In this document: piece after piece, positions 40,422 to 49,428 of the stretch
Layout of the letters: each line of letters opens with the position of its first letter
How positions within the stretch are numbered: position 1 is the stretch's first letter
Assembly: GCA_030653435.1 (NCBI GenBank)
Contig: JAURZI010000135.1
Location: 62,001 to 126,000, forward strand
Origin: Methylovulum sp.
GTDB taxonomy: Bacteria; Pseudomonadota; Gammaproteobacteria; Methylococcales; Methylomonadaceae
Direction: 5' to 3'
DNA length: 64,000 nt
Position numbers and translations under genes: made by a program
The notes under the pieces: generated by a model
The model's database searches: none
Told to the model about the DNA's origin: nothing
Seen by the model: only the letters and a program-made list of their open reading frames with translations

Positions 40422-41361
40422 ACCAAATGACTCCATACCTGAACCGTTTTCACCGTGGATGTTAGGTGCGCCCTTGTATATGCCCGCGCATCGCCTGGAT
40501 CTGATGGATATTGCCAATGGTGAAAAGCTGCCTTGGCTACGCTCCATGATTTTTTGTACTGAGGACGCGGTGTCCCACAACCAGATTGACAGCAGCCTGC
40601 GCCATTTGGGTTTATGCCTGCAAGGCTTCAGGGAAACGCCTATGCGTTACCGTTTTATTCGAGCCAGAAACCCCGAAATACTGGCGCGTTTGCTGGATAT
40701 GCCCGGTATTGAAAAAATCGACGGCTTTGTCTTGCCGAAATTCAATGAAAGTGTTTTTCACGCTTATTTCGATCAGCTACAAGGCCGCCCTTTCAAAGTC
40801 ATGCCGACCCTGGAGACTAAAGAAGTGTTTGAAGGCGCGGCCATGTGCGCCTTGCGTCAAGGTTTGTTGCAGGCGGCGATTTTTCCGCATATCCTGATGC
40901 TGCGTATAGGCGGCAATGATCTGATGAATTTGCTGGGCATCCGTAAACCACGGTCGCTGACGCTTTATGACACGCCAATGGGCAACGTTATCTCGCAGCT
41001 GGTCACCATTTTCAAACCGCACGGTTTTTCGCTGTCGGCACCGGTCTTTGAATATCTGGAGGATACGGAAACCTTGCTCAAAGAAATCAGGCTAGACATG
41101 GCCCATGGGCTGACCGGTAAAACGGCGATACATCCTGCACAAGTACCAGTCATTGAAGCCGCTTATGCGGTCGATCAAGAAGACTACGAAATGGCCTTAA
41201 GCCTAAGCGAAAAAGAAGCACCGGCTGTTTTCAGGATGCACAATACGATGTGTGAAGTGGCGACCCATCAACAATGGAGCAAAGCCATCATCAGCAGGCA
41301 AGCCTGTTATGGTGTCAACATGCCCAGGCCGCTTGACGCCTATGCCGAGTTATCGGTCTAG
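40414..41361 (+). CDS. HpcH/HpaI aldolase/citrate lyase family protein (Ter module)
   Basis: A 315-residue TIM-barrel C-C lyase. LPKFNESVFHAYFDQL, MPTLETKEVFEGAA, LMLRIGGNDLMNLLGI and TGKTAIHPAQVPVIEAAY are typical of the citrate-lyase beta-like branch. It is the last gene of the coupled PRTase-HAD-StiP-lyase set; terB follows after 50 bases. Confidence 0.87.
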   Translation: MTRPNDSIPEPFSPWMLGAPLYMPAHRLDLMDIANGEKLPWLRSMIFCTEDAVSHNQIDSSLRHLGLCLQGFRETPMRYRFIRARNPEILARLLDMPGIEKIDGFVLPKFNESVFHAYFDQLQGRPFKVMPTLETKEVFEGAAMCALRQGLLQAAIFPHILMLRIGGNDLMNLLGIRKPRSLTLYDTPMGNVISQLVTIFKPHGFSLSAPVFEYLEDTETLLKEIRLDMAHGLTGKTAIHPAQVPVIEAAYAVDQEDYEMALSLSEKEAPAVFRMHNTMCEVATHQQWSKAIISRQACYGVNMPRPLDAYAELSV

Positions 41362-41411
41362 GGACCGTTTTTTTCAACCCGTACCAATCACTATTACATT
41401 AGGAGTACCAC

Positions 41412-41867
41412 ATGAGTTTCGATAACTTTCTTAACCAATTAAAAACCAAAGCCAATGAGTTAAAAACTGAGGTGTTAAAATTTAAAAACAAGGATTTTCT
41501 TAATGCGGCCATGGCCGGTTCAGCCTTGGTTGCGATGGCCGACGGCAGCGTCAGCGCAGAAGAAAAACAAAAAATGATTAAATTTATTGAAGGCCATGAC
41601 GCCTTGTCGGTGTTCACCACCAGTGATGTCATCAAGGCGTTCCAGGATTTTGTCGCGCAGCTTGAATTTGATAAAGACATCGGCGAAGCCAAAGCCTATC
41701 AGGCTTTAGGAAAAATGAAATCCAATGCCGAAGCGGCGCGCTTGCTGATACGCATGATTATCGCGATAGCCGCTGCTGACGGCAATTTTGATATTTCCGA
41801 GAAGGCGGTGGCAACCAGGATAGCCAGAGAGCTGGGGCTTAATCCGTCGGAATTTGAATTGCATTAA
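41412..41867 (+). CDS. terB: TerB family tellurite-resistance protein
   Basis: A 151-residue all-helical TerB protein. DFLNAAMAGSALVAMADGSVSAEEKQKM and the second half MIIAIAAADGNFDISEKAVATRIARELGL form the two acidic metal-binding repeats. A consensus AGGAG lies before ATG 41412. It closes the Ter locus; terC is not in the window. Confidence 0.94.
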   Translation: MSFDNFLNQLKTKANELKTEVLKFKNKDFLNAAMAGSALVAMADGSVSAEEKQKMIKFIEGHDALSVFTTSDVIKAFQDFVAQLEFDKDIGEAKAYQALGKMKSNAEAARLLIRMIIAIAAADGNFDISEKAVATRIARELGLNPSEFELH

Positions 41868-42007
41868 TGTTGTGAGGGGTATGCCGTTATGCTTGGCGGG
41901 TTGCTTGCCTATCGCTGATGGCGTACCCAAGGCTTTAGACGGATTGCTTTTAGATGGGGCGGAAGGCCCGGCAAGTTTTATAGACCTGCCAGGCTTGCAG
42001 GAGCCGC

Positions 42008-42811
42008 TTAGGGGCAAGCGGCAGGTTCAGGTTGAGTAGCTTTTGGGATGCTGGTCAAGTAGGCATAGATCGCCTCAAGATCACGGTCACTCATCATTCC
42101 ATAAACAGGCCAAGGCATGACCTGCAAGGTGTTTCCCGGAGTATGGGGATCCTTGCCGGTACGCATCAGATCCTTAAACTGCGCGAGAGTCACTCCCGCA
42201 GGTTTTCCGGTGTTGTCAGGCGTTAAGTTGGCCGATATAAACGGTCCAAATGCTTTTCCGCCGGCCAAATAAGAAATGGCGTTAAATTGCTTGGTTTCCC
42301 CCTTGTAAGGGTCATGTCCGGCGGCGTATGACGGACAACTGTGGCAATCGGCGCAGCCGCCTTGGGCGTTGACGATATAACTACCCAAGTAAACTTGATT
42401 GGGGTCTTTGTTGGCAAGGTTAAGTTTAATCGGCAGCCGTTTGGGGTTTGCGGCGATGATGTCTTTACCTATCTTTATTTGGGTTTGTTCCTCGGTACGG
42501 ACGGTGATGCTGGCCTTCATGCCGGGATGGATGCTACAGAAATAGGGAAATTTACCGGGTTTATCGAAAACCCGGATAAACGATGCGCCCGATGACAACG
42601 TTTTGCTGTCCCACAGCGCATTATCTGAAGTGCTGGTGTGGGGGACGGCATCCTGGTTTAGCCATTTGACGCTATCCCCTAGGTTGATAATTTTACTGTC
42701 CGGCTGAAACTGAAAATCTTTGATGTTAACGGTGGTCGTATCTGCGAATAACGGGTTTGCTGCTACTGTTAGCAACAGCAGGGCTAAAAACGAGCGGATT
42801 TTATTTTTCAT
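42008..42811 (-). CDS. Periplasmic cupredoxin-cytochrome c fusion
   Basis: A 267-residue exported electron-transfer protein (signal peptide to about residue 23). The N-terminal type I copper domain has the histidine in VPHTSTS and the Cys-His-Met cluster in CSIHPGM. A c-type cytochrome follows, with the haem site CADCH at about residues 153-157 and likely distal Met in MPWPVYGMM. The two-domain fusion suggests direct copper-to-haem electron transfer, perhaps to an oxidase. It is convergent with terB. A 7-bp hairpin GCCGCTT/AAGCGGC spans its stop. Confidence 0.85.
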   Translation of the reverse strand: MKNKIRSFLALLLLTVAANPLFADTTTVNIKDFQFQPDSKIINLGDSVKWLNQDAVPHTSTSDNALWDSKTLSSGASFIRVFDKPGKFPYFCSIHPGMKASITVRTEEQTQIKIGKDIIAANPKRLPIKLNLANKDPNQVYLGSYIVNAQGGCADCHSCPSYAAGHDPYKGETKQFNAISYLAGGKAFGPFISANLTPDNTGKPAGVTLAQFKDLMRTGKDPHTPGNTLQVMPWPVYGMMSDRDLEAIYAYLTSIPKATQPEPAACP

Positions 42812-42920
42812 AAGAACCTCACCTTCTCTTTGTGATTATTTTTGGGATTGCACGAGCGGGTTTTATAGCATACTCAAGATGGTTTTATTAAGTTTTTTAT
42901 GCTGTCAAAAGTCCAGGTTT

Positions 42921-45209
42921 TTACTGGAAACTGCGGCTGATTTCAGTCAATTCCTTGCTTATTTGTCCGATAATGGCCGGCCAACCCGCAGCCGGTTGTT
43001 GCCGTAACAAGCGCATGCCGGGATACCACGGGCTGTCGTCACGATCCAGTAGCCACCGCCAATCCGAGTGAGGTCCGAGCAATACCCAGACCGGCTTGCC
43101 GAGTGCGCCGGCGCAATGCGCTACCGAGGTGTCGACGCTGATGATAAGGTCAAGCTGGTTTATCAGCGCAGCGGTGCGGGCATAATCACTAAGTTCCGGC
43201 TCCAGATTGATAACGCCGTGTGCGGTCAGCAGCGCGGCTTCGGCGCGGCTGACCGGTGTTTGCAGGCTATGGAAAACAATGCCGGGTGACGTGAATAGCG
43301 GCAGCCAGTTTGCTAGCGGGCAAGACCGGTGCTGGTCATTGGGATGCGTGACATTGCCTGCCCAGCAGATGCCCACGCGCAATTTCTTAACCTCCGCAAG
43401 CTTGGGTACGCTGATAGGGTCGGGGACGTGTAAATAAGCCGGCGTGACGCTTAGCGTGTCCAGCGTGATGCCTAATAGCTGCGGCAGGCTTAGCAGCGGG
43501 CAGACATAATCGAAACTATCCGGCGCGACCGCTCCCGGCACCCGTGTTTCCGCCACACCTGCCACGCCAGCCAGCAATGGGCGTAGCGCTTCAGTACAAG
43601 CCAGCAGCAGCTTTTTGCAGCGTTGTGCCGCTTGCGGCAAAAAACGCGCGAACTGTATGGCGTCGCCTGCACCTTGTTCGGTGTGCACCAGCAAGATTTT
43701 GTCGTTGACGGCTTCGCCTTGCCAACGTGGTTGCAGGCAGGCGAATGGAGTGAAGGCCGGCGTTTGCCAGCGCCATTCGTAACCTTCCCAACCTTCTGCC
43801 CAGCGTCCCAGTTTAAGCAAAATCATCGCACGGTTGACGTGTGCGATGGCGTATTGCCGGTCGGCGGTCAATGCCTGCTCGTAGTGCCATAACGCTTTCG
43901 TCCAGTTTTCCTGCGCTGCGAAACACAGGCCGAGGCTATTGTGGGCTTCGGCATGGTTGGCTTGCAAGGCTATCACCCGTAATAACTCGTCCGCACCTTC
44001 CTGCCAGCGGCCCTGGTCAGTCAATGCCACGCCCAGCTGATAACGTGCGGCGATATGTTCCGGGGCTTCCGCCAACAGCTGGCGGTAGCCGGTTATCGCG
44101 GCATCCAGACGCGCTTCGCGGTGTTGCCGTGTGGCTTGTTCAAATGCCTTGGCCAGCGGGGTTGGCATCGCGACTTCTGCCAGTGCAACATCGGGTAGGG
44201 CATAGGAACAGCGCACTAGCGGGTCGTCGATGTCCAGCAATATCGGGAAACGGTGTGCCAACACCTGTACCGCGAAAACTTCCTGCACGGATCCGGTAAA
44301 AGCGACGCAGCCTATAATCTGCCCGGTTTCGATATCGACCACCCAAACCCCACAATGCCGCTCGTCTGTTTGGGCGGTCAGCGGCAAGCCTGAGAAAACC
44401 GCTGTTTCGCGTACTTGCGACAAGCCGATGAACGCGTAGCGACCGCAGAAATCCAGGCCGCGCGTAAATCCCGGCAATTGCGCGATGACTGTCCGTTGGC
44501 CGGTTTTCGTATGCACTGTGCACAGCTGCCCCGCACCGGATTCCAGATACCACAGTTTGTTTTGATGCCAGCGTGGCGAGTGCGGCATCGACAAGCCATC
44601 GGCAATAATGCGTCCGTCCGGCACGCTCATCAGCAACCCGCCTGAGGCTTTATTGGCCCGCCAACCGGTAGGGGTATCGGTTTTTCCCAGTGCCGTGGCA
44701 AACGCGGGTTTGCCGTCTTTGAGCGCCATGCCGTTTAGATGGCAACGGTCGGTCAGGTCATAAGCGCTGATAAACGGAGGACGCCAACGCGGCACGACGC
44801 TGTAGGCCGAATCCAACGTGCATAAACAGGACATGCGGGTATTGACCAGCCATAGTTCCCCGTCATCGGCGTAAGCCAATTCATGGATGTCTATATCGCC
44901 GGTGATATGCACGGTGCGCGGCAGATAGCAGGCATCATGGGGGGCTGGGTCGGTGCATTGGTCCGCCACGGCGGGCAGGTTTGCATATTCCCAAAGCTGG
45001 TATGCCGTGCCTACGGCTAGCCGCTCCTGGTATGCAGCCAGTCCCATCGGTTTGGTAAGGGCGCAAAAATGCGTATTGAGTATGCCGTCTTGGGAGCGCA
45101 GGATAATCATTTGACCGGCCTGATAAGTGGATACCAGCACGGATGTGCCCAGGTGCTGCAACAGCGTTGGGAAGGACGGTGTGTGTTGGCTGGCAAACGG
45201 AATGCTCAT
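42921..45209 (-). CDS. TIGR03032 domain-TPR-glycosyltransferase-like fusion protein
   Basis: A 762-residue, probably cytoplasmic protein in three parts. Residues 1-350 are a TIGR03032/DUF4915 beta-propeller-like domain (STYQAGQMI, LHWH-like SMPHSPRWH). About 365-480 hold tetratricopeptide repeats (AAITGYRQLLAEAPEHIAARYQLG, ALWHYEQALTADRQYAIAHV). The C-terminal 250 residues resemble GT9/OGT-like transferases (GAGDAIQFARFLPQA, ISVDTSVAHCAGALGKPVWVLL). A role in modifying a protein or polysaccharide is inference. It is monocistronic. Confidence 0.8.
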   Translation of the reverse strand: MSIPFASQHTPSFPTLLQHLGTSVLVSTYQAGQMIILRSQDGILNTHFCALTKPMGLAAYQERLAVGTAYQLWEYANLPAVADQCTDPAPHDACYLPRTVHITGDIDIHELAYADDGELWLVNTRMSCLCTLDSAYSVVPRWRPPFISAYDLTDRCHLNGMALKDGKPAFATALGKTDTPTGWRANKASGGLLMSVPDGRIIADGLSMPHSPRWHQNKLWYLESGAGQLCTVHTKTGQRTVIAQLPGFTRGLDFCGRYAFIGLSQVRETAVFSGLPLTAQTDERHCGVWVVDIETGQIIGCVAFTGSVQEVFAVQVLAHRFPILLDIDDPLVRCSYALPDVALAEVAMPTPLAKAFEQATRQHREARLDAAITGYRQLLAEAPEHIAARYQLGVALTDQGRWQEGADELLRVIALQANHAEAHNSLGLCFAAQENWTKALWHYEQALTADRQYAIAHVNRAMILLKLGRWAEGWEGYEWRWQTPAFTPFACLQPRWQGEAVNDKILLVHTEQGAGDAIQFARFLPQAAQRCKKLLLACTEALRPLLAGVAGVAETRVPGAVAPDSFDYVCPLLSLPQLLGITLDTLSVTPAYLHVPDPISVPKLAEVKKLRVGICWAGNVTHPNDQHRSCPLANWLPLFTSPGIVFHSLQTPVSRAEAALLTAHGVINLEPELSDYARTAALINQLDLIISVDTSVAHCAGALGKPVWVLLGPHSDWRWLLDRDDSPWYPGMRLLRQQPAAGWPAIIGQISKELTEISRSFQ

Positions 45210-45776
45210 GACGGGACTATCCTGATAGCGGGTTGTTTATATTTAACTGATTGAATTTAATTATAAATTTGTAGTAAAAGCAGAGGTTTTTCCGGTTCGA
45301 TGGGTCTATGTTGGTGCGAATTATGGGGTTGTTTGTTTGTTATGGTGCAATGCGGCTAGTCTGGGGCGGGCTCGTTGTGTTTGTGTTAACGGCTACAGGC
45401 GGGCGGTGTCGGTAATGATATGCCTTGTCTTCAGGTATTGAAAGCATGGGCGGCGTTATTAGCCGTAAGCGGCCTGGAATGTACCTGGAGCTACTGCGGA
45501 TAAGCGTGCTGTTGCTTTCGGGGTATTTAGATATGGTGTGATAATTGCTTGTTTTTGCTCAGGCGCTTTGTTGGCTGTTAACCATTAAGAGTCATGCTTA
45601 AGCCCTCATCTATTATCAAATTAAATGTATTCTGTTGTTATGCGAAAGCTTGGGCCGAACCATTATCATCTAATACGGCGTTAATGCCGACCATAAAATA
45701 ACCGCCATGCCTTGCGGTTATTGTTTTGCATGCAGGGATTATCTTGCGGCGTTATTTCCAAGTGGGGATATTTTAT
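45210..45776. other. 567-base intergenic region with a hairpin before the CheW-fusion gene
   Basis: No gene is seen between the divergent TPR protein and the sensor-CheW gene. Near its right end (45697-45722) is a 9-bp stem AATAACCGC/GCGGTTATT with an 8-base loop, then GTTTT: an intrinsic-terminator-like structure 50 bases before the next start. A second small inverted repeat CGGC/GCCG lies just before it. Confidence 0.55.
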
Positions 45777-48437
45777 ATGACGCGTTATAAAAACATTGAG
45801 TTGGATGACCGCTTGATCGGTGTTATCCGTCACATGAACGCAGTGGAAGAGTATCGGGAGGTGTTGCAGGGCTTGCAGGCTGTTTGGGACAACCTGACTT
45901 TGCTGGGGCAGATGTCTGGGGTAGGCACCGATATGAACTCCTCCCGTCAGGCCTTTAATCTGCTGACCAGTACCTTGCTCAACCAGCTGGGCGGCGAGAT
46001 CCTAAAAAAATCGGTCATGGAAATGATAGCCAAGGCCCAGGTGGCGATTGATATTTTGGTGCGTAATTTGTTTGAACGTACTGCCGATATCGGTTTTTTG
46101 GCCACCGATGAGGACGTGCGCCAGTTCGTGCTGGCGATGGCGGAAAAAAATAATGATTTTCACCATATCAATAAACTCAGGGCGCAACGCGCCAGTATTC
46201 TCGTGCGTTTCGGCGAATATGTGCAGAAGTATTCGGTTTATTCGGATATTGTGGTGATGGACACTTCGGGCAAAGTGTTGGTCAGGCTGGATGATAGCGT
46301 AGTCGTTGAGCGCAGTAATGACCCGTTGGTTGTCGAGGCGCTGACGACGCAGGCGGCTTATGTTGAAACCTACCGCGAGCATGACCTGTTGCCGGGCCAG
46401 ACTACCCTGGGCTATTCGTTTCGGGTGACGGGCGATAACGGCCAGCCCATAGGTGTGTTGTTTCTGTGTTTTCGCTTTGAGAATGAAATGGAGAGTATTT
46501 TTGGCAATCTGGTGAGCCAGGACGACTGGTCGGTGATTACGCTGATCGACGATACGGGACGGGTGGTTGCCAGTTCCGATGCTTACCATATCCCGCTGGG
46601 CGCCCGTATGGAACCGGTGCTGGATGCCGATTACCGTATCGTCCGCTTTGGCGGGCTGGAATATTTGGCGACCACGCGACCGACGCAAGGCTACCAGGGT
46701 TATATGGGGACGGGCTGGTTTGGGCATGTGATGCTGCCCGTCCAGCATGCGTTTAACAAAGATTCGTCCGATATGTTGCGGGATGTGGAGCCGGAAGTCT
46801 TGGCCACGATGATGGGCAGTCCGTCGTTGTTTGGCGATGCCTTGCGTAGTATTCCTGCCCAGGCGGAAAGCATATTGGCCGATGTGAACCGGTCGGTATG
46901 GAATGGCCATGTCCGCTTGGGCAGCGCCAATCAGTCCGTTGACCCTTATTTTTCCAAAATCTTGCTCAGAGAGATCAGCAATACGGGCGGCAAGACCAAG
47001 GATGTGTTTGAACGCTCTATCGCCAACTTGCATGAAACTGTCGTCTCGGCGATTCTTCAGGACAGCCCTTTCCTGGCATCGTTGGCCATCGATATTATGG
47101 ACCGCAACCTTTACGAACGGGCCAATGATTGCCGTTGGTGGGCGTTGACGTCCGATTTCCGCAGCTTGTTGACCGATGGGCAAGTGGATGAGGAGGGCAC
47201 TAAATGCTTGAGTGACATACTCTGGGGCATTAATGACTTGTATACCGTCTATACGAATCTGATCCTGTTTGATGCAGAAGGCCGCATCGTGGCGGTATCT
47301 AACCAGGATGAAGCCCGTCTGGTAGGCAAGACCTTGACTGAAGAATGGGTGGGAAGGGTGCTGGCGCTGAGTGATTCGCAAAGCTATGCGGTATCCGCTT
47401 TTAATGCCACGCCACTTTATGGCGGGCGTTATACCTATATATACGGCGCGGCGGTGCGCGCACCGGGCAGGAATACCGTGGTGGGCGGAGTCGGGATTGT
47501 CTTCGATTCCGAACTGCAGTTTTCGGCCATGTTGCGCGACGCCTTGCCGCGGGCTGAGAATGGTGAGGCGGTCATCGGCGCTTTCGCCGTGTTTGTTGAC
47601 CGTAGCGGCAGGGTTATCGCCTGTTCGGATGAGACCTATACACCCGGTTCATGGCTGTGCGTGGATACGCATTATTTATCGCTGGAGGCTGGTGAATCCC
47701 GTACAGGAGTGGTACGGCACAATGGCCGTTATTACACGATAGGTGCACGCATGAGCGCCGGTTACCGCGAATTCAATAATACTGCTGACAGTAGTTACCG
47801 CAATGATGTGATTGCACAGGTCTTTTTGCCGTTGTGCGATGCTGTCGAGCAAGAGCAGGGCGATCTGGATGCTCGGGTCATTATCCAGTCCGACCGCGGC
47901 ACCGATGGCGAAACGGTGGGTATCGCCACCTTCCACATCGGCGGCAAATGGTTTTGGCTACGAGCGGACAGTGTCGTGGAAGCGGTCGACCCGGGCAGCA
48001 TGACCGATATATCGCCTGCATTTAAGGCGGGGTCAACGTTTGTCGGTTATTTCAAATACCGGGGCGAAATCATCCCCTTATACGATGTGGCTGCGCTGGT
48101 TAAGGCTAAATCCAGCTTGCCGGTAGGCAAACGGCAAGTCATTATTGTACGCAGGAAAGAGGGTTCCCAATTGGGCATTCTTGCTGACGCCTTGGGGGAA
48201 ATCACCGAAATAGCGGTCAGCCGTTTACGCCCTCTGCCCACCGGCATGGCGGGCGGAAATGTGATGGGCGAGGCCATAGTCAGCAACGATATAAACAGCA
48301 AAACGCAAATGGTGCTGGCTTTGGTGCTGGATATTGACCGCATTGCGGTCAGTATGAGCACTAACGCGGCAGCTGGTGCAGCCATGGCGGCTGTTCTTCC
48401 CAACGGTATCGTCCGTGGCATGGAAAATGGGGAGTGA
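45777..48437 (+). CDS. Soluble duplicated-sensor protein with C-terminal CheW domain
   Basis: An 886-residue protein. A CheW domain is at about residues 712-862 (IATFHIGGKWFWLRADSVVEAV, FKYRGEIIPLYDV). Two related blocks precede it: NLFERTADIGFLATDEDV near residue 96 with YSDIVVMDTSGKVLVRLD, and NLYERANDCRWWALTSDF near 442 with YTNLILFDAEGRIVAVS, both Cache-like. A third sensor-like piece (FVDRSGRVIACSDETY) lies near 610. No membrane helix, HAMP or MCP signalling coil is evident. ATG 45777 follows GTGGGGA; a TTG at 45726 is less likely. It may link cytoplasmic sensing to the CheA pathway. Confidence 0.82.
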   Translation: MTRYKNIELDDRLIGVIRHMNAVEEYREVLQGLQAVWDNLTLLGQMSGVGTDMNSSRQAFNLLTSTLLNQLGGEILKKSVMEMIAKAQVAIDILVRNLFERTADIGFLATDEDVRQFVLAMAEKNNDFHHINKLRAQRASILVRFGEYVQKYSVYSDIVVMDTSGKVLVRLDDSVVVERSNDPLVVEALTTQAAYVETYREHDLLPGQTTLGYSFRVTGDNGQPIGVLFLCFRFENEMESIFGNLVSQDDWSVITLIDDTGRVVASSDAYHIPLGARMEPVLDADYRIVRFGGLEYLATTRPTQGYQGYMGTGWFGHVMLPVQHAFNKDSSDMLRDVEPEVLATMMGSPSLFGDALRSIPAQAESILADVNRSVWNGHVRLGSANQSVDPYFSKILLREISNTGGKTKDVFERSIANLHETVVSAILQDSPFLASLAIDIMDRNLYERANDCRWWALTSDFRSLLTDGQVDEEGTKCLSDILWGINDLYTVYTNLILFDAEGRIVAVSNQDEARLVGKTLTEEWVGRVLALSDSQSYAVSAFNATPLYGGRYTYIYGAAVRAPGRNTVVGGVGIVFDSELQFSAMLRDALPRAENGEAVIGAFAVFVDRSGRVIACSDETYTPGSWLCVDTHYLSLEAGESRTGVVRHNGRYYTIGARMSAGYREFNNTADSSYRNDVIAQVFLPLCDAVEQEQGDLDARVIIQSDRGTDGETVGIATFHIGGKWFWLRADSVVEAVDPGSMTDISPAFKAGSTFVGYFKYRGEIIPLYDVAALVKAKSSLPVGKRQVIIVRRKEGSQLGILADALGEITEIAVSRLRPLPTGMAGGNVMGEAIVSNDINSKTQMVLALVLDIDRIAVSMSTNAAAGAAMAAVLPNGIVRGMENGE

Positions 48438-48536
48438 TGCTGCTGCTGGACTGTGCAGGTAGGCCAGCCAGACGCTGGTGTTTGCAGTGGAGGTGTGGGG
48501 CGCCCACGGATGCGTATATTTTCGGATAAAAGCTGC

Positions 48537-48713
48537 ATCTCCCACCTGTGCCGGTATGCGCTTTCGTCCTTGAACCGGCGGTTCAAGTGGGGGCACGGCC
48601 GACCAATCAGGCTTCCCGTATAAAACGGGCCTGCACACCATGGTAGACATCAGCCCCCGGGGGTAATACAGGTTCAGGAAACACCCAGCACACTGTCGGG
48701 CACTGCAGGAGAT
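48537..48713 (-). ncRNA. ssrS: 6S RNA
   Basis: The stretch reads leftwards from 48713. The closing stem ATCTCC at its 5' end pairs with GGAGAT at 48542-48537. The conserved 3' hairpin ACTTGAACC-GCC-GGTTCAAGG lies at about 48586-48567. Size is about 177 nt, normal for gammaproteobacterial 6S RNA. It follows zapA on the same strand, the conserved position. It sequesters sigma-70 RNA polymerase in stationary phase. Ends are approximate by a few bases; the promoter would overlap the zapA end. The usual fau gene is not downstream. Confidence 0.9.
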
Positions 48714-48735
48714 ACAGGTGAATAGTTTAGCGTGT

Positions 48736-49035
48736 TTAAGGCTTTTCTAAAACGTTTTCTATTTTGTGGCTGATATTAGCCAAACATTCGCCCAAGCTTA
48801 GTTTTAGAGACGCATTTTGGTTTTTTAAGACCTGCAATTCATGGGCCAGATTAAGGGCTGCCATGACCGCGATTCTGTCTGCACCGTTCACTTTACCGGA
48901 ATCACGCATCTTACGCATTTGTGCATCCAGTTGCTGTGCAGAATGCATCAGGTCATCCTGTTCTTCCTCGTCGCAAACAATTCTGTATTCTTTGCCCATA
49001 ATCAGCAGCAATACGGATTGGGGTTTATTATTCAT
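48736..49035 (-). CDS. zapA: Cell division protein ZapA
   Basis: A 99-residue FtsZ-ring stabiliser. The N-terminal VLLLIMGKEYRIVCDEEEQDDL and the ADRIAVMAALNLAHEL helix are typical, with a C-terminal coiled coil. It overlaps the stop of the small coiled-coil gene upstream (ATG at 49035 within ATGA) and is followed by 6S RNA. Confidence 0.93.
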   Translation of the reverse strand: MNNKPQSVLLLIMGKEYRIVCDEEEQDDLMHSAQQLDAQMRKMRDSGKVNGADRIAVMAALNLAHELQVLKNQNASLKLSLGECLANISHKIENVLEKP

Positions 49036-49259
49036 ACGTCGTGCTCCATTGCTTTTAGGCGGGTAATCATGGCCTCAACTCGGGTTTTGGCTAAAGCTGT
49101 TTTTTCCAATAGTTGGGTTTTTTCCTGGACTAAGGCTTCCTGTTTTGTTTTTAACGTGTGGTTTTCATTTTTCACGGCATAATATTGTACGATAAGCTGA
49201 TCCAGTTTATCTTCGAGTTCTTTTAGTTCGATAGGTTGGTCGTTGGGTGATGATGTCAT
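49032..49259 (-). CDS. TIGR02449/ZapB-like coiled-coil protein
   Basis: A 75-residue protein that is coiled coil throughout (LKELEDKLDQLIVQYYAVKNEN, KEALVQEKTQLLEKTALAK). It matches the TIGR02449 family usually found before zapA. A division-ring role is likely by association. Confidence 0.85.
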   Translation of the reverse strand: MTSSPNDQPIELKELEDKLDQLIVQYYAVKNENHTLKTKQEALVQEKTQLLEKTALAKTRVEAMITRLKAMEHDV

Positions 49260-49428
49260 GGCGGTAACAGAGGCTTTATTTAAAGTAAGCGTTTCACACT
49301 GCTGAAATTTCAGGTAAAAAGGGCTGGCGGGTGTTGGTCGTGGGGATTAACGACGCACCTCTAATGGGAACAATGGTAGCATAAGCGCTATTTTTCTTTT
49401 AGCTATAGTGAACAATAATGTGGGATTT

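Noticed and set aside
46002-47381. A 459-codon open frame on the minus strand
   Set aside because: It lies wholly antisense to the sensor-CheW gene, whose product has a clear CheW domain; the minus-strand translation is His/Arg-rich with no family likeness.
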